Below, one piece after another: positions 1 to 9,175 of a stretch of DNA of 64,000 nt. This stretch comes from Streptococcus catagoni (GTDB lineage Bacteria > Bacillota > Bacilli > Lactobacillales > Streptococcaceae). Where the stretch lies: positions 248,001-312,000 of the forward strand of contig NZ_WPCW01000001.1 in the NCBI RefSeq assembly GCF_011421425.1, in the 5' to 3' direction. Within the stretch, counting starts at the first letter, position 1. The number at the start of each line of letters is the position of its first letter. The notes below the pieces were generated by a model, which searched no databases, was not told the origin of the DNA, and saw nothing but the letters and a program-made list of their open reading frames with translations. The position numbers were made by a program, and so were the translations under genes.

Positions 1-1
1 T

Positions 2-376
2 GAAACTTTCCGTGGTGATGGCATCCTAGTTTCAACGCCGACAGGAAGCACAGCCTATAATAAATCTTTAGGCGGTGCCATCTTACACCCAACCATTGAA
101 GCTTTGCAATTAACAGAAATATCAAGCCTGAACAACCGTGTCTTTAGAACCGTAGGCTCATCAGTCATCATTCCGCAAAAAGATAAAATCGAATTAGTAC
201 CACAAAGAACAGGGATTTATACAATTTCTATTGATAATAAGACTTACAATTTAAAAAATGTTGTCAAGGTGGAGTATTTTCTTGATGATCAAAAAATCCA
301 TTTTGTTTCAACTCCAAGTCATACCAGCTTCTGGGAACGTGTTCGTGATGCCTTTATAGGGGAAATAAAATCATGA
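2..376 (+). CDS. nadK: NAD kinase, 3' part (5' end outside window)
   Basis: NAD kinase makes NADP from NAD and ATP (or polyphosphate) in the cytoplasm. The frame is open from the window edge, so the 5' end is missing. The visible part holds the family signature [15 protein letters not shown] near the start, followed by the C-terminal beta-rich domain. Only about 124 residues of an expected 270-280 are present. The stop overlaps the start of the next gene (ATGA), which suggests translational coupling to the pseudouridine synthase; this nadK-rluD-pta order is common in streptococci. Confidence 0.9.
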   Translation, partial: ETFRGDGILVSTPTGSTAYNKSLGGAILHPTIEALQLTEISSLNNRVFRTVGSSVIIPQKDKIELVPQRTGIYTISIDNKTYNLKNVVKVEYFLDDQKIHFVSTPSHTSFWERVRDAFIGEIKS

Positions 377-1266
377 GATTCGACTATGTAGCAGACAGAA
401 GAACAAAGGTAAAGACGCTTTTAAAGGGTCATGATGTTTCAAAAGCACTTCTAGCAAAAGTCAAGTATCGAGGTGGTCATATATTAGTCAATGGTGTTGA
501 GCAAAACGCCATTTATCTTTTAAATGAAGGGGATGTGGTTACCATAAATATCCCTGATGAGAAAGGCTTTGAGAAATTAGAGGCTGTTTCTTATCCCTTG
601 GATATTGTTTATGAAGATGATCACTTTCTGATCCTCAATAAGCCAGTTGGTTTTGCAAGTATTCCAAGTGCTATCCACTCCAACACAATAGCAAATTTCG
701 TCAAGGCCTATTATTTAGAAAAAGATTACCCTAACAAACAAGTTCATATTGTGACACGTTTAGATCGTGATACAAGTGGACTAATGCTTTTTGCTAAGCA
801 CGGATATGCTCATGCTCGTCTGGATAAACAATTACAAAAAAGATCTATTGAAAAACGGTATTATGCTTTAGTGGCTGGCCAGGGACAATTGCCTGATGAG
901 GGAGAGATCCTTGCGCCAATAGGTCGCTCAAAAGACAGCATTATAACAAGAACTGTAGATCCTATGGGAAAATATGCTAAAACGACCTACAAAGTAGTAG
1001 TTAGATATCCCGAGAACGTTCATTTAGTAGATATTAAACTCCATACAGGACGGACACATCAAATAAGAGTTCATTTTTCTCATATTGGTTTTCCCTTACT
1101 AGGTGATGACCTCTATGGGGGCCGAACAGACCTAGGCATCAGCAGACAAGCTTTGCACTGTCATTTTTTGAGTTTTTATAATCCCTTTACTGAAAAAGAG
1201 AGCATTTACACAATAAATTTGACAGATGACTTTGATAAGGTTATCCTAGACTTAGCAAAAAAATAA
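373..1266 (+). CDS. RluD-family pseudouridine synthase
   Basis: This enzyme isomerises uridine to pseudouridine in structured RNA, probably 23S rRNA. An S4-like RNA-binding segment lies at about residues 10-60 ([15 protein letters not shown]...). The catalytic motif RLDRDTSG has its aspartate at residue 131, and [20 protein letters not shown] forms the C-terminal conserved block. At 297 residues it has the usual length. The start overlaps the nadK stop by four bases and pta follows 14 bp after its stop, so the three genes probably form an operon. Which RNA position is modified cannot be read from the sequence. Confidence 0.88.
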   Translation: MRFDYVADRRTKVKTLLKGHDVSKALLAKVKYRGGHILVNGVEQNAIYLLNEGDVVTINIPDEKGFEKLEAVSYPLDIVYEDDHFLILNKPVGFASIPSAIHSNTIANFVKAYYLEKDYPNKQVHIVTRLDRDTSGLMLFAKHGYAHARLDKQLQKRSIEKRYYALVAGQGQLPDEGEILAPIGRSKDSIITRTVDPMGKYAKTTYKVVVRYPENVHLVDIKLHTGRTHQIRVHFSHIGFPLLGDDLYGGRTDLGISRQALHCHFLSFYNPFTEKESIYTINLTDDFDKVILDLAKK

Positions 1267-1280
1267 TTGAGGTATAAAAA

Positions 1281-2276
1281 ATGAATATCAGAAGTTTGTT
1301 TGGTGGATTAAAAGAAAAAGTAGTTGGACAACATGTGAAGATAGTTTTCCCCGAAGGAAACGATGAACGTGTTGTACGTGCTGCGGCTCGTCTGAAATTT
1401 GAAGGACTGGCGGAGCCGATTATCCTAGGACAAGCCGATGAAATTCGTGGCTTACTTACAAAATTAGGATTTGCAGATCAAGATTATATGATCATCAATC
1501 CTGAAACTTATCCAGATTTCGAAAAAATGAAAGCTGAATTTGTTGAAATCCGTAAAGGAAAAGCCAGTATGGAAGATGCCGATAAACTTCTTAGAGATGT
1601 AAACTATTTTGGCGTTATGCTGGTTAAAATGGGATTGGCAGAAGGTATGGTATCAGGAGCTTGTCATTCAACAGCTGATACTGTTCGTCCAGCCCTGCAG
1701 ATCATTAAAACAAAGCCAGGCATTTCAAGAACATCTGGAGTTTTCTTAATGAATCGTGAAAACACAAATGAACGTTATGTTTTTGCAGACTGTGCCATTA
1801 ACATTGACCCAAGTGCTCAAGAATTAGCAGAAATTGCTATTAATACAGCAGAAACGGCAGCAATTTTTGATATTGAACCTAAGATTGCTATGCTAAGTTT
1901 CTCAACAAAGGGATCTGGTAAGGCACCACAAGTAGAAAAAGTAGCAGAAGCTACAAAAATTGCTAAAGAATTAAACCCTGACTTAGCCCTTGATGGGGAA
2001 TTACAATTTGATGCTGCCTTTGTTCCTGAAACTGCTGCTATTAAAGCACCAGATTCTAAGGTAGCAGGACAAGCCAATACCTTTATTTTCCCTGATTTAC
2101 AGTCTGGAAATATTGGCTATAAAATTGCACAACGCCTTGGGATGTTTGATGCCATTGGTCCAATTCTACAAGGTTTAAATAAACCTGTTAATGATTTATC
2201 GCGTGGTTCAAGTGCAGAAGATATCTATAAATTAGGTATTATTACAGCTGCCCAAGCATTAGGTACTTTAGATTAA
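1281..2276 (+). CDS. pta: Phosphate acetyltransferase
   Basis: Pta interconverts acetyl-CoA and acetyl phosphate in the Pta-AckA pathway, which gives ATP in mixed-acid fermentation and acetyl phosphate for signalling. The protein is 331 residues, the size of the short single-domain Firmicute Pta. It starts MNIRSLFGGLKEKV and carries the family blocks VFPEGNDERVVRAAARL, GLAEGMVSGACHSTADTVRPALQ (split by natural wording here) and SKVAGQANTFIFPDLQSGNI. It is the last gene of the nadK-rluD-pta run and is followed by a strong intrinsic terminator. Confidence 0.95.
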   Translation: MNIRSLFGGLKEKVVGQHVKIVFPEGNDERVVRAAARLKFEGLAEPIILGQADEIRGLLTKLGFADQDYMIINPETYPDFEKMKAEFVEIRKGKASMEDADKLLRDVNYFGVMLVKMGLAEGMVSGACHSTADTVRPALQIIKTKPGISRTSGVFLMNRENTNERYVFADCAINIDPSAQELAEIAINTAETAAIFDIEPKIAMLSFSTKGSGKAPQVEKVAEATKIAKELNPDLALDGELQFDAAFVPETAAIKAPDSKVAGQANTFIFPDLQSGNIGYKIAQRLGMFDAIGPILQGLNKPVNDLSRGSSAEDIYKLGIITAAQALGTLD

Positions 2277-2285
2277 AGAGATAAA

Positions 2286-2335
2286 AAAGAGTGAAAAGTA
2301 TCAGCAATGTTTACATTTTCACTCTTTATTTTTAT
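2286..2335 (+). terminator. Intrinsic terminator after pta
   Basis: A 12-bp perfect stem (AAAGAGTGAAAA at 2286-2297 with its complement at 2316-2327) is followed by a T-rich tract. It ends the nadK-rluD-pta transcript. Confidence 0.85.
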
Positions 2336-2356
2336 CCTAAATGAAGGGAAGAAACT

Positions 2357-3127
2357 ATGAAAAGAAAAATAGCACTGGTTACAGGAGCATCGGCTGGTTT
2401 TGGTAAGGCCATTGTTGGCCAACTGATAGATGACGGATATCAGGTTGTTGGAGTGGCTAGAAGATTTGAAAAGTTGAAGGAGCTTGAAGGCAGCTACGGT
2501 TCGGATTGTTTTTATGCCCTGCAAATGGATCTGACTGATATTAGATCAATCAGACAGGCCTTGAAAGAACTCCCTGAAAAGTGGCAAGACATTGACCTAC
2601 TAGTTAATAATGCCGGTCTGGCCTTGGGTCTTGATAAGGCCTTTGAAGCAGACTTTGACAAGTGGATGACAATGATTAATACTAATATTGTGGGACTTAT
2701 TTACTTGACTCGTCAGATTTTACCTGGCATGGTGGAGAAAAATAATGGCATGATTATTAATCTAGGCTCTACTGCAGGAACAATTCCCTACCCAGGTGGC
2801 AATATCTACGGAGCTACAAAAGCCTTTGTTAAACAGTTTTCTTTAAATTTAAGAGCCGATCTAGCAGGTACCAAAATCCGTGTTTCTAATATTGAACCAG
2901 GTCTATGTGAAGGTACGGAATTCTCTTTTGTTCGCTTTAATGGAGACCAAAAACGAGTTCAAGCAACCTACCAAGGAGCTCATGCTATTCAGGCTATAGA
3001 TATTGCTAAGACGGTTTCTTGGATTGCCAGTCAGCCTGAATACGTGAATATTAACCGAATTGAGATGATGCCTGTTTCACAATCTTATGGACCACAACCT
3101 GTTTATCGTGATGACAATGAAAATTAA
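2357..3127 (+). CDS. Short-chain dehydrogenase/reductase, YdfG-like
   Basis: This is a classical SDR oxidoreductase that uses NAD(P)(H), probably on a hydroxy acid or short alcohol; E. coli YdfG acts on serine and 3-hydroxypropionate. It has the nucleotide-binding motif TGASAGFG (residues 9-16), the NNAG motif (84-87), catalytic serine near 138 and the YxxxK pair Y151/K155. R35-R36 after the second strand suggest a preference for NADPH. Length 256 is normal. An AGGGAAG ribosome site precedes the ATG. It stands alone between the pta terminator and the MFS promoter. Confidence 0.85.
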   Translation: MKRKIALVTGASAGFGKAIVGQLIDDGYQVVGVARRFEKLKELEGSYGSDCFYALQMDLTDIRSIRQALKELPEKWQDIDLLVNNAGLALGLDKAFEADFDKWMTMINTNIVGLIYLTRQILPGMVEKNNGMIINLGSTAGTIPYPGGNIYGATKAFVKQFSLNLRADLAGTKIRVSNIEPGLCEGTEFSFVRFNGDQKRVQATYQGAHAIQAIDIAKTVSWIASQPEYVNINRIEMMPVSQSYGPQPVYRDDNEN

Positions 3128-3140
3128 GTGTTTAAGTGAC

Positions 3141-3169
3141 TTGTTTTTTAAGCTAAAATTTTGTAAAAT
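3141..3169 (+). promoter_or_regulatory. Promoter of MFS gene leader
   Basis: TTGTTT (3141-3146) and TAAAAT (3164-3169) are separated by exactly 17 bp. The inferred transcript starts about 50 nt before the leader peptide at 3230. Confidence 0.55.
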
Positions 3170-3220
3170 AAAGAGCTGAGTAAGCAATTTACAATATACA
3201 TTTAATTTGAAAAAATTAAT

Positions 3221-3265
3221 GGAGGTACTATGATTAAGATAGTACTTTTTGCTACCATCTATTAA
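3221..3265 (+). promoter_or_regulatory. Leader peptide with attenuator-like hairpin before MFS gene
   Basis: GGAGG at 3221-3225 precedes an 11-codon ORF (3230-3265, MIKIVLFATIY). A 7-bp perfect hairpin, GTACTAT at 3225-3231 with ATAGTAC at 3239-3245, overlaps the ribosome site and start codon and is followed directly by TTTTT, like a small intrinsic terminator. The layout resembles leader-peptide control of inducible resistance genes. That function is inferred. Confidence 0.5.
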
Positions 3266-3290
3266 CATTATAAAAGATAAGGAGAGCTTA

Positions 3291-4637
3291 ATGTTCCAGG
3301 CAAAAGACTGGCGAGTAGTGCCAGCCATTATATCAACTGCTATTTTGAGTTTTAGTGGTGTTCTGATTGAAACTTCCATGAATGTCACCTTTCCCAAATT
3401 GATGACAGAATTTCAGGTGGATGCAACCAGTATTCAGTGGGTTACTACTGGTAACCTATTGGCAGTAGCAGTCATAGTTCCTTTATCAGCCTATTTGATT
3501 AAAAATTATTCGGAACGTAATATCTTTATAGCAGCAAATATCCTCTTTTTACTGGGGATGGCCATTGATAGCTTAGCTCCCAACCTACCCATACTATTAA
3601 TTGGTAGGGTACTGCAAGGGATGGGAACAGGTATTGCCTTGCCCTTGCTATTTCACATCATTATGCAGGAGGTTCCTATTGAAAGACGTGGGCTAATTAT
3701 GGGGATTGCCACAATGACGACATCCTTAGCTCCGGCCATTGGCCCAACCTATGGGGGTTTTGTTCTGGCACTTTTAGGTTGGAAAATGATATTTGTATTG
3801 CTTTTTCCTATACTGATTGTTTCAACGATCATTGGCTTAAGATCCATCCCTAAAAAAGAGGTCCTTGTCCTTGATTCTCTGAATTTTGCAGCTTTTATTA
3901 GCCTAGGAGTAGCTCTGTCCTGTCTTTTGTTGGCTATTGAAAAATTATCCATTTTGCTGCTTGTCCTTGCTATCTTAGCCTTTATCCTTTTTTATCAGGT
4001 AAATAAGAGATTACCCTTACTAAAACTTTCTGTCTTTAAAAATAAGGCTTTCATGATATTGTTGTTGGGAGTACTTGCTTACCAAATGCTTCCTTTGGCT
4101 TTATCCTTTATTTTGCCAAATCACTTACAAATTGTTTTGCATCAAAGTTCTATTAAAGCTGGTTTGTTTATGTTTCCAGGGGCTATCCTGGCTGCTTTTT
4201 TATACCCCTTTTCAGGACATCTCTTAGATAAGATTGGTGCATTTAAGCCTATTCTTAGTGGTATGTCCTGTGCTATCTTAGGCCTATTCTTAATGACTCT
4301 TGCATTGATGAAGGATTCTCTGCTTTTTCTTTTGATGAGTGATATCTTGGTCAAATTAGGAATGGGTATCGGAGCCAGTAACATGATAACTATGGCCTTG
4401 ACCAAACTAAGACAGTCAGAATCAGCTGATGGAAATAGTCTCCTAAACACCCTCCAGCAATTTTCAGGAGCCTTTGCTACTGCAGTAGCTTCCCAATTCT
4501 TTGCCATGGGTAAAAATTCAGGACTTGCTAATGGACTTAGTTTAGGTGCCAGAAACGGGACTTACTTTATATTGCTGCTACTTGTTTTGAGCTTAGGCGG
4601 GATAATCTATCTGAGGGTGAAAAAAGAATTGACTTAA
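3291..4637 (+). CDS. MFS multidrug exporter, EmrB/QacA-like (DHA2)
   Basis: A drug:H+ antiporter of the major facilitator superfamily in the cytoplasmic membrane. About 13-14 hydrophobic segments are seen over 448 residues. Family features include an early Gly/Ser-rich helix followed by PKLMTEFQVDATSIQWVTTG, and the motif LIGRVLQGMGTGIALPLLF with ERRGLIMGI. The ATG at 3291 has AAGGAGAG at the right distance; an upstream TTG at 3249 in the same frame lacks a ribosome site and lies inside the leader peptide. The substrate cannot be told from the sequence. The leader suggests inducible expression. Confidence 0.85.
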   Translation: MFQAKDWRVVPAIISTAILSFSGVLIETSMNVTFPKLMTEFQVDATSIQWVTTGNLLAVAVIVPLSAYLIKNYSERNIFIAANILFLLGMAIDSLAPNLPILLIGRVLQGMGTGIALPLLFHIIMQEVPIERRGLIMGIATMTTSLAPAIGPTYGGFVLALLGWKMIFVLLFPILIVSTIIGLRSIPKKEVLVLDSLNFAAFISLGVALSCLLLAIEKLSILLLVLAILAFILFYQVNKRLPLLKLSVFKNKAFMILLLGVLAYQMLPLALSFILPNHLQIVLHQSSIKAGLFMFPGAILAAFLYPFSGHLLDKIGAFKPILSGMSCAILGLFLMTLALMKDSLLFLLMSDILVKLGMGIGASNMITMALTKLRQSESADGNSLLNTLQQFSGAFATAVASQFFAMGKNSGLANGLSLGARNGTYFILLLLVLSLGGIIYLRVKKELT

Positions 4638-4650
4638 AGCTTATAATAAC

Positions 4651-4692
4651 AAAAAAACCATGGTCATTTTGCTTCTGACTATGGTTTTTAAA
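4651..4692. terminator. Bidirectional terminator
   Basis: AAAACCAT-GTC pairs with GAC-ATGGTTTT around a short loop, with T runs on both strands. It serves the MFS gene on plus and the converging gene on minus, whose stop lies within it. Confidence 0.75.
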
Positions 4693-5374
4693 AATCATTT
4701 GAGATGGAAGGACCAGAAGTCACATCAGACCAACCTACAATGGCCTGCGCAGTTTCTTCCAGGTAATTTTCAAGAATAGGCTTAATATCTTGAACCAGAT
4801 CAAAGCTCCCCAGGTAATGTCCCTGATCATCTCTTAGAGGATAAAAGGACTGGACATAAATATGATCTAGGGAGGCAGAAGGTAAAAGAAAATGCTTATA
4901 GCTTGCTTCTGTGGAACTTTTTAAGAGTCGTAAAATCCAATCCTCCACAAAGTCTTTGTCATCAGGAAGGAAGCTACCATTAAAGTGATGATTGTGATAG
5001 AAAAAATGCCCCCTCTGATCGGCCAGACGCAATTGATAAGGGTAAAAATCCATCAGATCAGCCGATAAGCTTTGGTAAAAGTCTGTCAGATAGTGGCTTA
5101 AGGAGAGAATAGTTTTTGCTTCTTCAAGCAAGTCTTGATTAATAACAAAGGCGGATGCAGATTCTTCTTGGGAAAATCTTAAGGTGGGCAGTGGGTACTC
5201 TTTTTCATCGAAACTTACAATGGCCTGATAAGCATCCATAGTTAAGCTATCTGTATTTTCCTTGATATCAAGCTCAAATAAGGCTGTAAATGTCTGCTTT
5301 ACAGTCCTAAAAAATCTTTTCTGAAAGGGATTGTTTTGTTCAATAAGGGCTAGTAGATGGTATCGCTTTTTCAT
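4688..5374 (-). CDS. Uncharacterised cytosolic protein with PAS-like C-terminal domain
   Basis: A 228-residue soluble protein with no signal peptide or membrane segment. The N-terminal half is not recognised. The C-terminal half (about 115-215) reads like a PAS fold of the type fused to DUF438 proteins: LRLADQRGHFFYHN, then YVQSFYPLRDDQGHYLGSF and DLVQDIKPI, matching the usual end of a PAS core. The ligand and partner are unknown. It is convergent with the MFS gene and divergent from the broken HAD gene. It could be a redox or metabolite sensor, but nothing in the neighbourhood says of what. Confidence 0.6.
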   Translation of the reverse strand: MKKRYHLLALIEQNNPFQKRFFRTVKQTFTALFELDIKENTDSLTMDAYQAIVSFDEKEYPLPTLRFSQEESASAFVINQDLLEEAKTILSLSHYLTDFYQSLSADLMDFYPYQLRLADQRGHFFYHNHHFNGSFLPDDKDFVEDWILRLLKSSTEASYKHFLLPSASLDHIYVQSFYPLRDDQGHYLGSFDLVQDIKPILENYLEETAQAIVGWSDVTSGPSISNDF

Positions 5375-5515
5375 AAGCTTATCTTAACGGGAAATGAGCA
5401 AAAATGCAATTATTGCGTTTGAAGATCAGACAATAGTGTTACAATATCATATCAAAAGCCTAGATTGAATCCCCTTATCAATAGTATAATGTCATTATTA
5501 ACTTAAGAGGTGAGA

Positions 5516-6399
5516 ATGATGTCAAAAAAAGTAATCTTTTTAGATGTTGATGGAACTTTAGTAGATTACCTTAACCGTATTCCAAAATCAGCTATCAAGG
5601 CAATACAGGCCGCCCGTGTTAATGGATATTTTGTTTATGTTTGTACAGGGCGTAGCTGAGCAGAAATGCAGGCTGAAATCTGGGATATTGGTATTGATGG
5701 AATGATTGGAGGAAATGGCCCCTATCTTGAACACCATGACAAGGTCATCATGCATGAGATGATTTCAAAAGAAGATAGCAAAACCATCGTAGACTGGCTA
5801 TATGAACGGGGCTTAGAATTTTATCTTGAATCCAACAATGACTTGTTTGCTAGTGAGCATTTTAAAGAAGCAGCTGCACCTGTTATAAGAACCTATGCCC
5901 TACGCAAGGGAAAAACGGCAGAAGGAGTGAAAGATTTGGAAGCAGAAGATCTCCTTCATGGCATTATTTATGGGGGAAATTTATACCGAGATGATTTGAA
6001 TAAGGTTTCCTTTATTTTAAGTGACTATCAAGACCACTTAGATTCCAAGAAAGCCTTCCCTAATCTGGCTGCCAACACATGGGGTGGACGAGGTGAAACT
6101 GTCCTCTTTGGAGATTTAGGCGTCAGCGATGTTACCAAAGCTCATGCTATTGAAGTTCTTTTAGACTATTTAGGATGCGAGAAAAAAGACACCATTGCTT
6201 TTGGTGATGCAAAAATTGATATCCCATGTTAGACTATTGTGAAGTGGGTGTGTCTATGGGCGATGGTGGGCCAGAAATTTTAGCTATGGCTGATATGATT
6301 ACAGACGATGTGGAAGAAGATGGTTTATATAAGTCTTTCAAAAATTACAACTCATTTAAAAGCCTATCTTTCCTTGCCATATCCTTTAAAAAGTTTTAG
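5516..6399 (+). pseudogene. Cof-type HAD-superfamily hydrolase, broken twice
   Basis: The frame starts at 5516 after AGAGGTGAGA and has HAD motif I (IFLDVDGTLVDY), then CTGRS, an in-frame TGA at 5657-5659, and continues in the same frame (AEMQAEIWDIGIDGMIGGNG...) up to GDAKIDIP. There a single-base loss near 6225 shifts the frame; read one base on, the expected end (MLDYCEVGVSMGDGGPEILA) runs to a stop at 6397-6399. Intact relatives are about 270-290 residues and dephosphorylate sugar phosphates or flavins. Two independent lesions make a sequencing error less likely than real decay. Confidence 0.88.
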
Positions 6400-6413
6400 A
6401 AGTAAGATACTAT

Positions 6414-6464
6414 AAAAACTCTAAAAAATGCTTTTAATCTAAGATATTTTTAGAGTTTTTTCTT
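6414..6464 (+). terminator. Intrinsic terminator after HAD pseudogene
   Basis: AAAAACTCTAAAAAAT pairs with ATTTTTAGAGTTTTT across a 14-nt loop and is followed by T residues. Confidence 0.75.
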
Positions 6465-6532
6465 ATCTGGGAAGCAAGAAGAGATGATTTTAATGAATCT
6501 ATTTGACTTCTTTTTTGGACAATTTTATAATG

Positions 6533-6679
6533 ATGAAAAAGTCAAAAAATAGGGATCTTTCAAAGACAAAACAATTGCCTATTCTAAGTTTTGATGGTAT
6601 GGTCATAGATAATCAGGGGAGCTTAGAAAGAGCCAAAGCCTATACTGGTTCCCTAATAGAAGAGATGGAGACAATATGA
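6533..6679 (+). CDS. Small ORF coupled to the osmoprotectant ABC gene
   Basis: A 48-codon ORF (starts MKKSKNRDLSKTKQLP, ends [10 protein letters not shown]) whose TGA overlaps the ATG of the next gene by four bases. A second short frame just before it (6493-6552, MNLFDFFFGQFYNDEKVKK) overlaps it one frame away; the two may be one former gene of about 60 residues split by a one-base change. No family is recognised. It could be a real small protein, a translational coupler or a remnant. Confidence 0.4.
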   Translation: MKKSKNRDLSKTKQLPILSFDGMVIDNQGSLERAKAYTGSLIEEMETI

Positions 6680-7404
6680 TACAGTTTAATAATGTTTCAA
6701 AGGCTTTTGGAGATACCGTGGTTCTTAAAGAGCAGAGTTTTCAGATTAAAGATCGGGAATTCTTTGTTCTTGTGGGATCAAGTGGTTCAGGAAAGACCAC
6801 CCTTTTAAAAATGATCAATGGCTTGGTGGAACTAAGCTCGGGTCAGATTATGTTAAATCATAAAGCTCAAAATGAAATCAATTTAAGGGAAATGAGACTG
6901 TCTATTGGCTATGTCCTCCAACAAATAGCGCTTTTTCCCAATCTAACTGTTGCTGAGAATATTGCTATTATTCCTGAAATGAAGAAGTGGACAAAAGAGG
7001 AAACTCTGCAAAAAACTAAGGAATTATTGGATAAGGTTGGCTTGCCAGCTAAAGATTATCTTCATAGGTATCCCAGTGATCTTTCAGGGGGAGAACAGCA
7101 AAGAGTGGGTATTGTCCGTGCCATTATTTCCCATCCTCAGATTTTATTGATGGATGAACCCTTTTCAGCTCTAGATCCTATTTCAAAGAAACAATTACAG
7201 GATTTAATGTTGGCTCTTCATAAAGAATTTGATATGACCATTGTTTTTGTTACTCATGACATCAAAGAAGCCATCAAATTAGGGGACCGTCTTGCTATTC
7301 TTGACCATGGGAAAATCATTCAAATGGACAGACCAAGAGATATTATGGCTAATCCTGTCAATGATTTTGTAGCCAGTCTCTTTGGAGGTGAAGATCATGA
7401 ATAG
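6676..7404 (+). CDS. Glycine betaine/carnitine/choline-type ABC transporter, ATP-binding protein
   Basis: The ATPase that powers uptake of compatible solutes (OpuB/OpuC/ProU type). Walker A GSSGSGKT is at residues 34-41, the Q-loop in GYVLQQ at 79-84, the signature LSGGEQQR at 136-143, Walker B ILLMDEP at 156-162, and the switch histidine in FVTHD. At 242 residues it lacks the C-terminal CBS pair that senses ionic strength in OpuA. It overlaps the small ORF upstream and is followed by the fused permease gene, so the two form the complete transporter. Confidence 0.88.
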   Translation: MIQFNNVSKAFGDTVVLKEQSFQIKDREFFVLVGSSGSGKTTLLKMINGLVELSSGQIMLNHKAQNEINLREMRLSIGYVLQQIALFPNLTVAENIAIIPEMKKWTKEETLQKTKELLDKVGLPAKDYLHRYPSDLSGGEQQRVGIVRAIISHPQILLMDEPFSALDPISKKQLQDLMLALHKEFDMTIVFVTHDIKEAIKLGDRLAILDHGKIIQMDRPRDIMANPVNDFVASLFGGEDHE

Positions 7405-8926
7405 TTTATTAACAACTTTCCAAGATCGTTTCAGCGAGTGGACTAAGGCTTTGGCAGAACATTTGCAAATTTCACTAGTCGCACTACTGATTGCTATTTT
7501 AATTGCTATCCCTTTAGCCAGCTTATTAAGTAAGAGTAAGCGGTGGTCTGATATTGTTTTGCAGATAACAGGAATCTTTCAAACTATTCCTTCTTTGGCC
7601 TTGTTAGGACTCTTTATTCCTTTAATGGGAATTGGAACAGTACCAGCAGTTACTGCCTTGGTTATCTATGCCCTCTTCCCTATTATTCAAAATACTATTA
7701 CAGGGCTTAATGGTATTGAACTCAGCCTAGTTGAGGCTGGGACAGCCTTTGGTATGACCAAGTGGGAACGTCTTAAAAAGTTTGAAATCCCTATTGCCAT
7801 GCCAGTTATCATGTCAGGAGTGAGAACTTCAGCTGTCATGATTATTGGGACAGCAACCCTAGCAGCATTGATTGGAGCAGGAGGTTTAGGCTCCTTTATA
7901 TTACTAGGGATTGATCGCAACAACCCCAATTTGATATTGATTGGTGCCATTTCCTCGGCCCTCCTAGCTATCATTTTTAATATGGTTTTGCAATATTTGG
8001 AAAAAGCTTCGCTCAAAAAGACTATTCTAGCTTTCAGCTTAATTGTACTGGCTCTATTTGCATCATTTCTTCCGCAAGTCGCTGGTACATTCTCAAAGAA
8101 AACTGACCGTATTGTCATTGCTGGAAAGATGGGAGCAGAACCAGAAATCCTCATTAACCTTTATAAAGAAATGATTGAAAATCAGTCACAGATAAAGGTT
8201 GACACAAAGCCTAACTTTGGTAAAACAAGTTTTCTCTATGAAGCTTTAAAATCAGGCGATATTGATATCTATCCAGAATTCACAGGAACTATAACCTCTA
8301 CCTTGCTTAAAAAGAAACCTGAACTGTCTAATAGTCCTAAGAAGGTCTACTTGCAGGCTAAAAATGGCATTGAAAAACAAGATAATCTAGTGCTTTTAAA
8401 GCCCTTTGCTTATCAGAATACCTATGCCATAGCTGTGCCTGAAAAATTAGCTCAAGTTAAGAAGATTTCATCTATCTCTGATCTCAGTTCTCATCAAAAT
8501 GAACTAAAGGCTGGCTTCACACTGGAATTTAAAGATCGACCTGATGGCAATGAAGGCTTAAAAAAACTCTATGGACTTGATTTGTCAGTATCTACCATGG
8601 AGTCGGCTCTGCGTTACCAAGCTATTGAAAGTGGTCATATTCAAATTACTGATGCCTATTCAACAGATGCAGAACTAAAGAAATACCATTTACAAGTTTT
8701 AGAGGATGATAAGCATCTCTTTCCACCTTACCAGGGTGGTCCTTTGATGAAAAAAGAGCTCCTTAAGAAACATCCAGAAATTAAAAAAATCCTAAGTAAA
8801 TTATCTGGTAAAATTACTAAAGAAGAAATGCAGGAAATGAATTATCAGGTCTCTGTTCAGGGTAAGAATGCCAATCAGGTGGCACGCCATTACTTACTTA
8901 AGGAAAAATTGATTTCAAAAAAATAG
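7397..8926 (+). CDS. Osmoprotectant ABC transporter, permease fused to substrate-binding domain
   Basis: A two-domain protein of 509 residues. Residues 1-220 form the permease with about six membrane helices and the EAA-like loop ([28 protein letters not shown] region). A further helix near 215-235 leads into an OpuAC/ProX-type binding domain ([23 protein letters not shown]...) displayed outside the cell. Such permease-binding protein fusions are usual in streptococci. ATG 7397 has GGAGGTGA at 7384-7391, better than the in-frame TTG at 7382. It pairs with the ATPase just upstream; the aromatic cage that would tell betaine from choline was not resolved. Confidence 0.88.
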   Translation: MNSLLTTFQDRFSEWTKALAEHLQISLVALLIAILIAIPLASLLSKSKRWSDIVLQITGIFQTIPSLALLGLFIPLMGIGTVPAVTALVIYALFPIIQNTITGLNGIELSLVEAGTAFGMTKWERLKKFEIPIAMPVIMSGVRTSAVMIIGTATLAALIGAGGLGSFILLGIDRNNPNLILIGAISSALLAIIFNMVLQYLEKASLKKTILAFSLIVLALFASFLPQVAGTFSKKTDRIVIAGKMGAEPEILINLYKEMIENQSQIKVDTKPNFGKTSFLYEALKSGDIDIYPEFTGTITSTLLKKKPELSNSPKKVYLQAKNGIEKQDNLVLLKPFAYQNTYAIAVPEKLAQVKKISSISDLSSHQNELKAGFTLEFKDRPDGNEGLKKLYGLDLSVSTMESALRYQAIESGHIQITDAYSTDAELKKYHLQVLEDDKHLFPPYQGGPLMKKELLKKHPEIKKILSKLSGKITKEEMQEMNYQVSVQGKNANQVARHYLLKEKLISKK

Positions 8927-8958
8927 ATTAGAGGGTCAATAAGAACTCTCTAGAAGCT

Positions 8959-8987
8959 CTAGCTGCGGTGATTGTGGCTAGTTTTTT
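8959..8987 (+). terminator. Terminator after osmoprotectant operon
   Basis: CTAGCTGC (8959-8966) pairs with GTGGCTAG (8974-8981) including two G-U pairs around a 7-nt loop, followed by TTTTTT. Confidence 0.6.
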
Positions 8988-9026
8988 ATAAAAAACGAAC
9001 GTTTAAAATCAAAAATAGAGAAATTT

Positions 9027-9057
9027 TTGACAAAAACAAAGAAATGAGTAATATAAT
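9027..9057 (+). promoter_or_regulatory. Promoter of guaC
   Basis: TTGACA (9027-9032) and TATAAT (9052-9057) are both consensus, with a long 19-bp spacer. It gives a 5' leader of about 110 nt. Confidence 0.6.
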
Positions 9058-9066
9058 CTAAGGAAA

Positions 9067-9167
9067 GGTAAGTTTTTACCTAGCGATGCTTCTTTTTAGA
9101 AGTCATAGGAAGGTCATTTTTAAGAGGTAGGTTAATCACACTTGTAAAGATTAACCTATTTAGAGGA
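9067..9167 (+). promoter_or_regulatory. Structured 5' leader of guaC
   Basis: The leader can form GGTAA/TTACC (9067-9080) or instead a longer hairpin CCT..ATGCTTC/GAAG.CATAGG (9079-9109); the two share bases and exclude each other. A second perfect hairpin, TAGGTTAATC (9128-9137) with GATTAACCTA (9149-9158), ends just before the AGAGGAG ribosome site. CCTA and TAGG blocks can also pair across the two hairpins. This matches no riboswitch class I know; regulation of GMP reductase is inferred only. Confidence 0.4.
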
Positions 9168-9175
9168 GAAACCTT

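Noticed and set aside
1817..2077. Antisense ORF inside pta and similar long shadows in ffh, mgtA and others
   Set aside because: They follow from codon bias of the sense gene; no initiation signals or family motifs.
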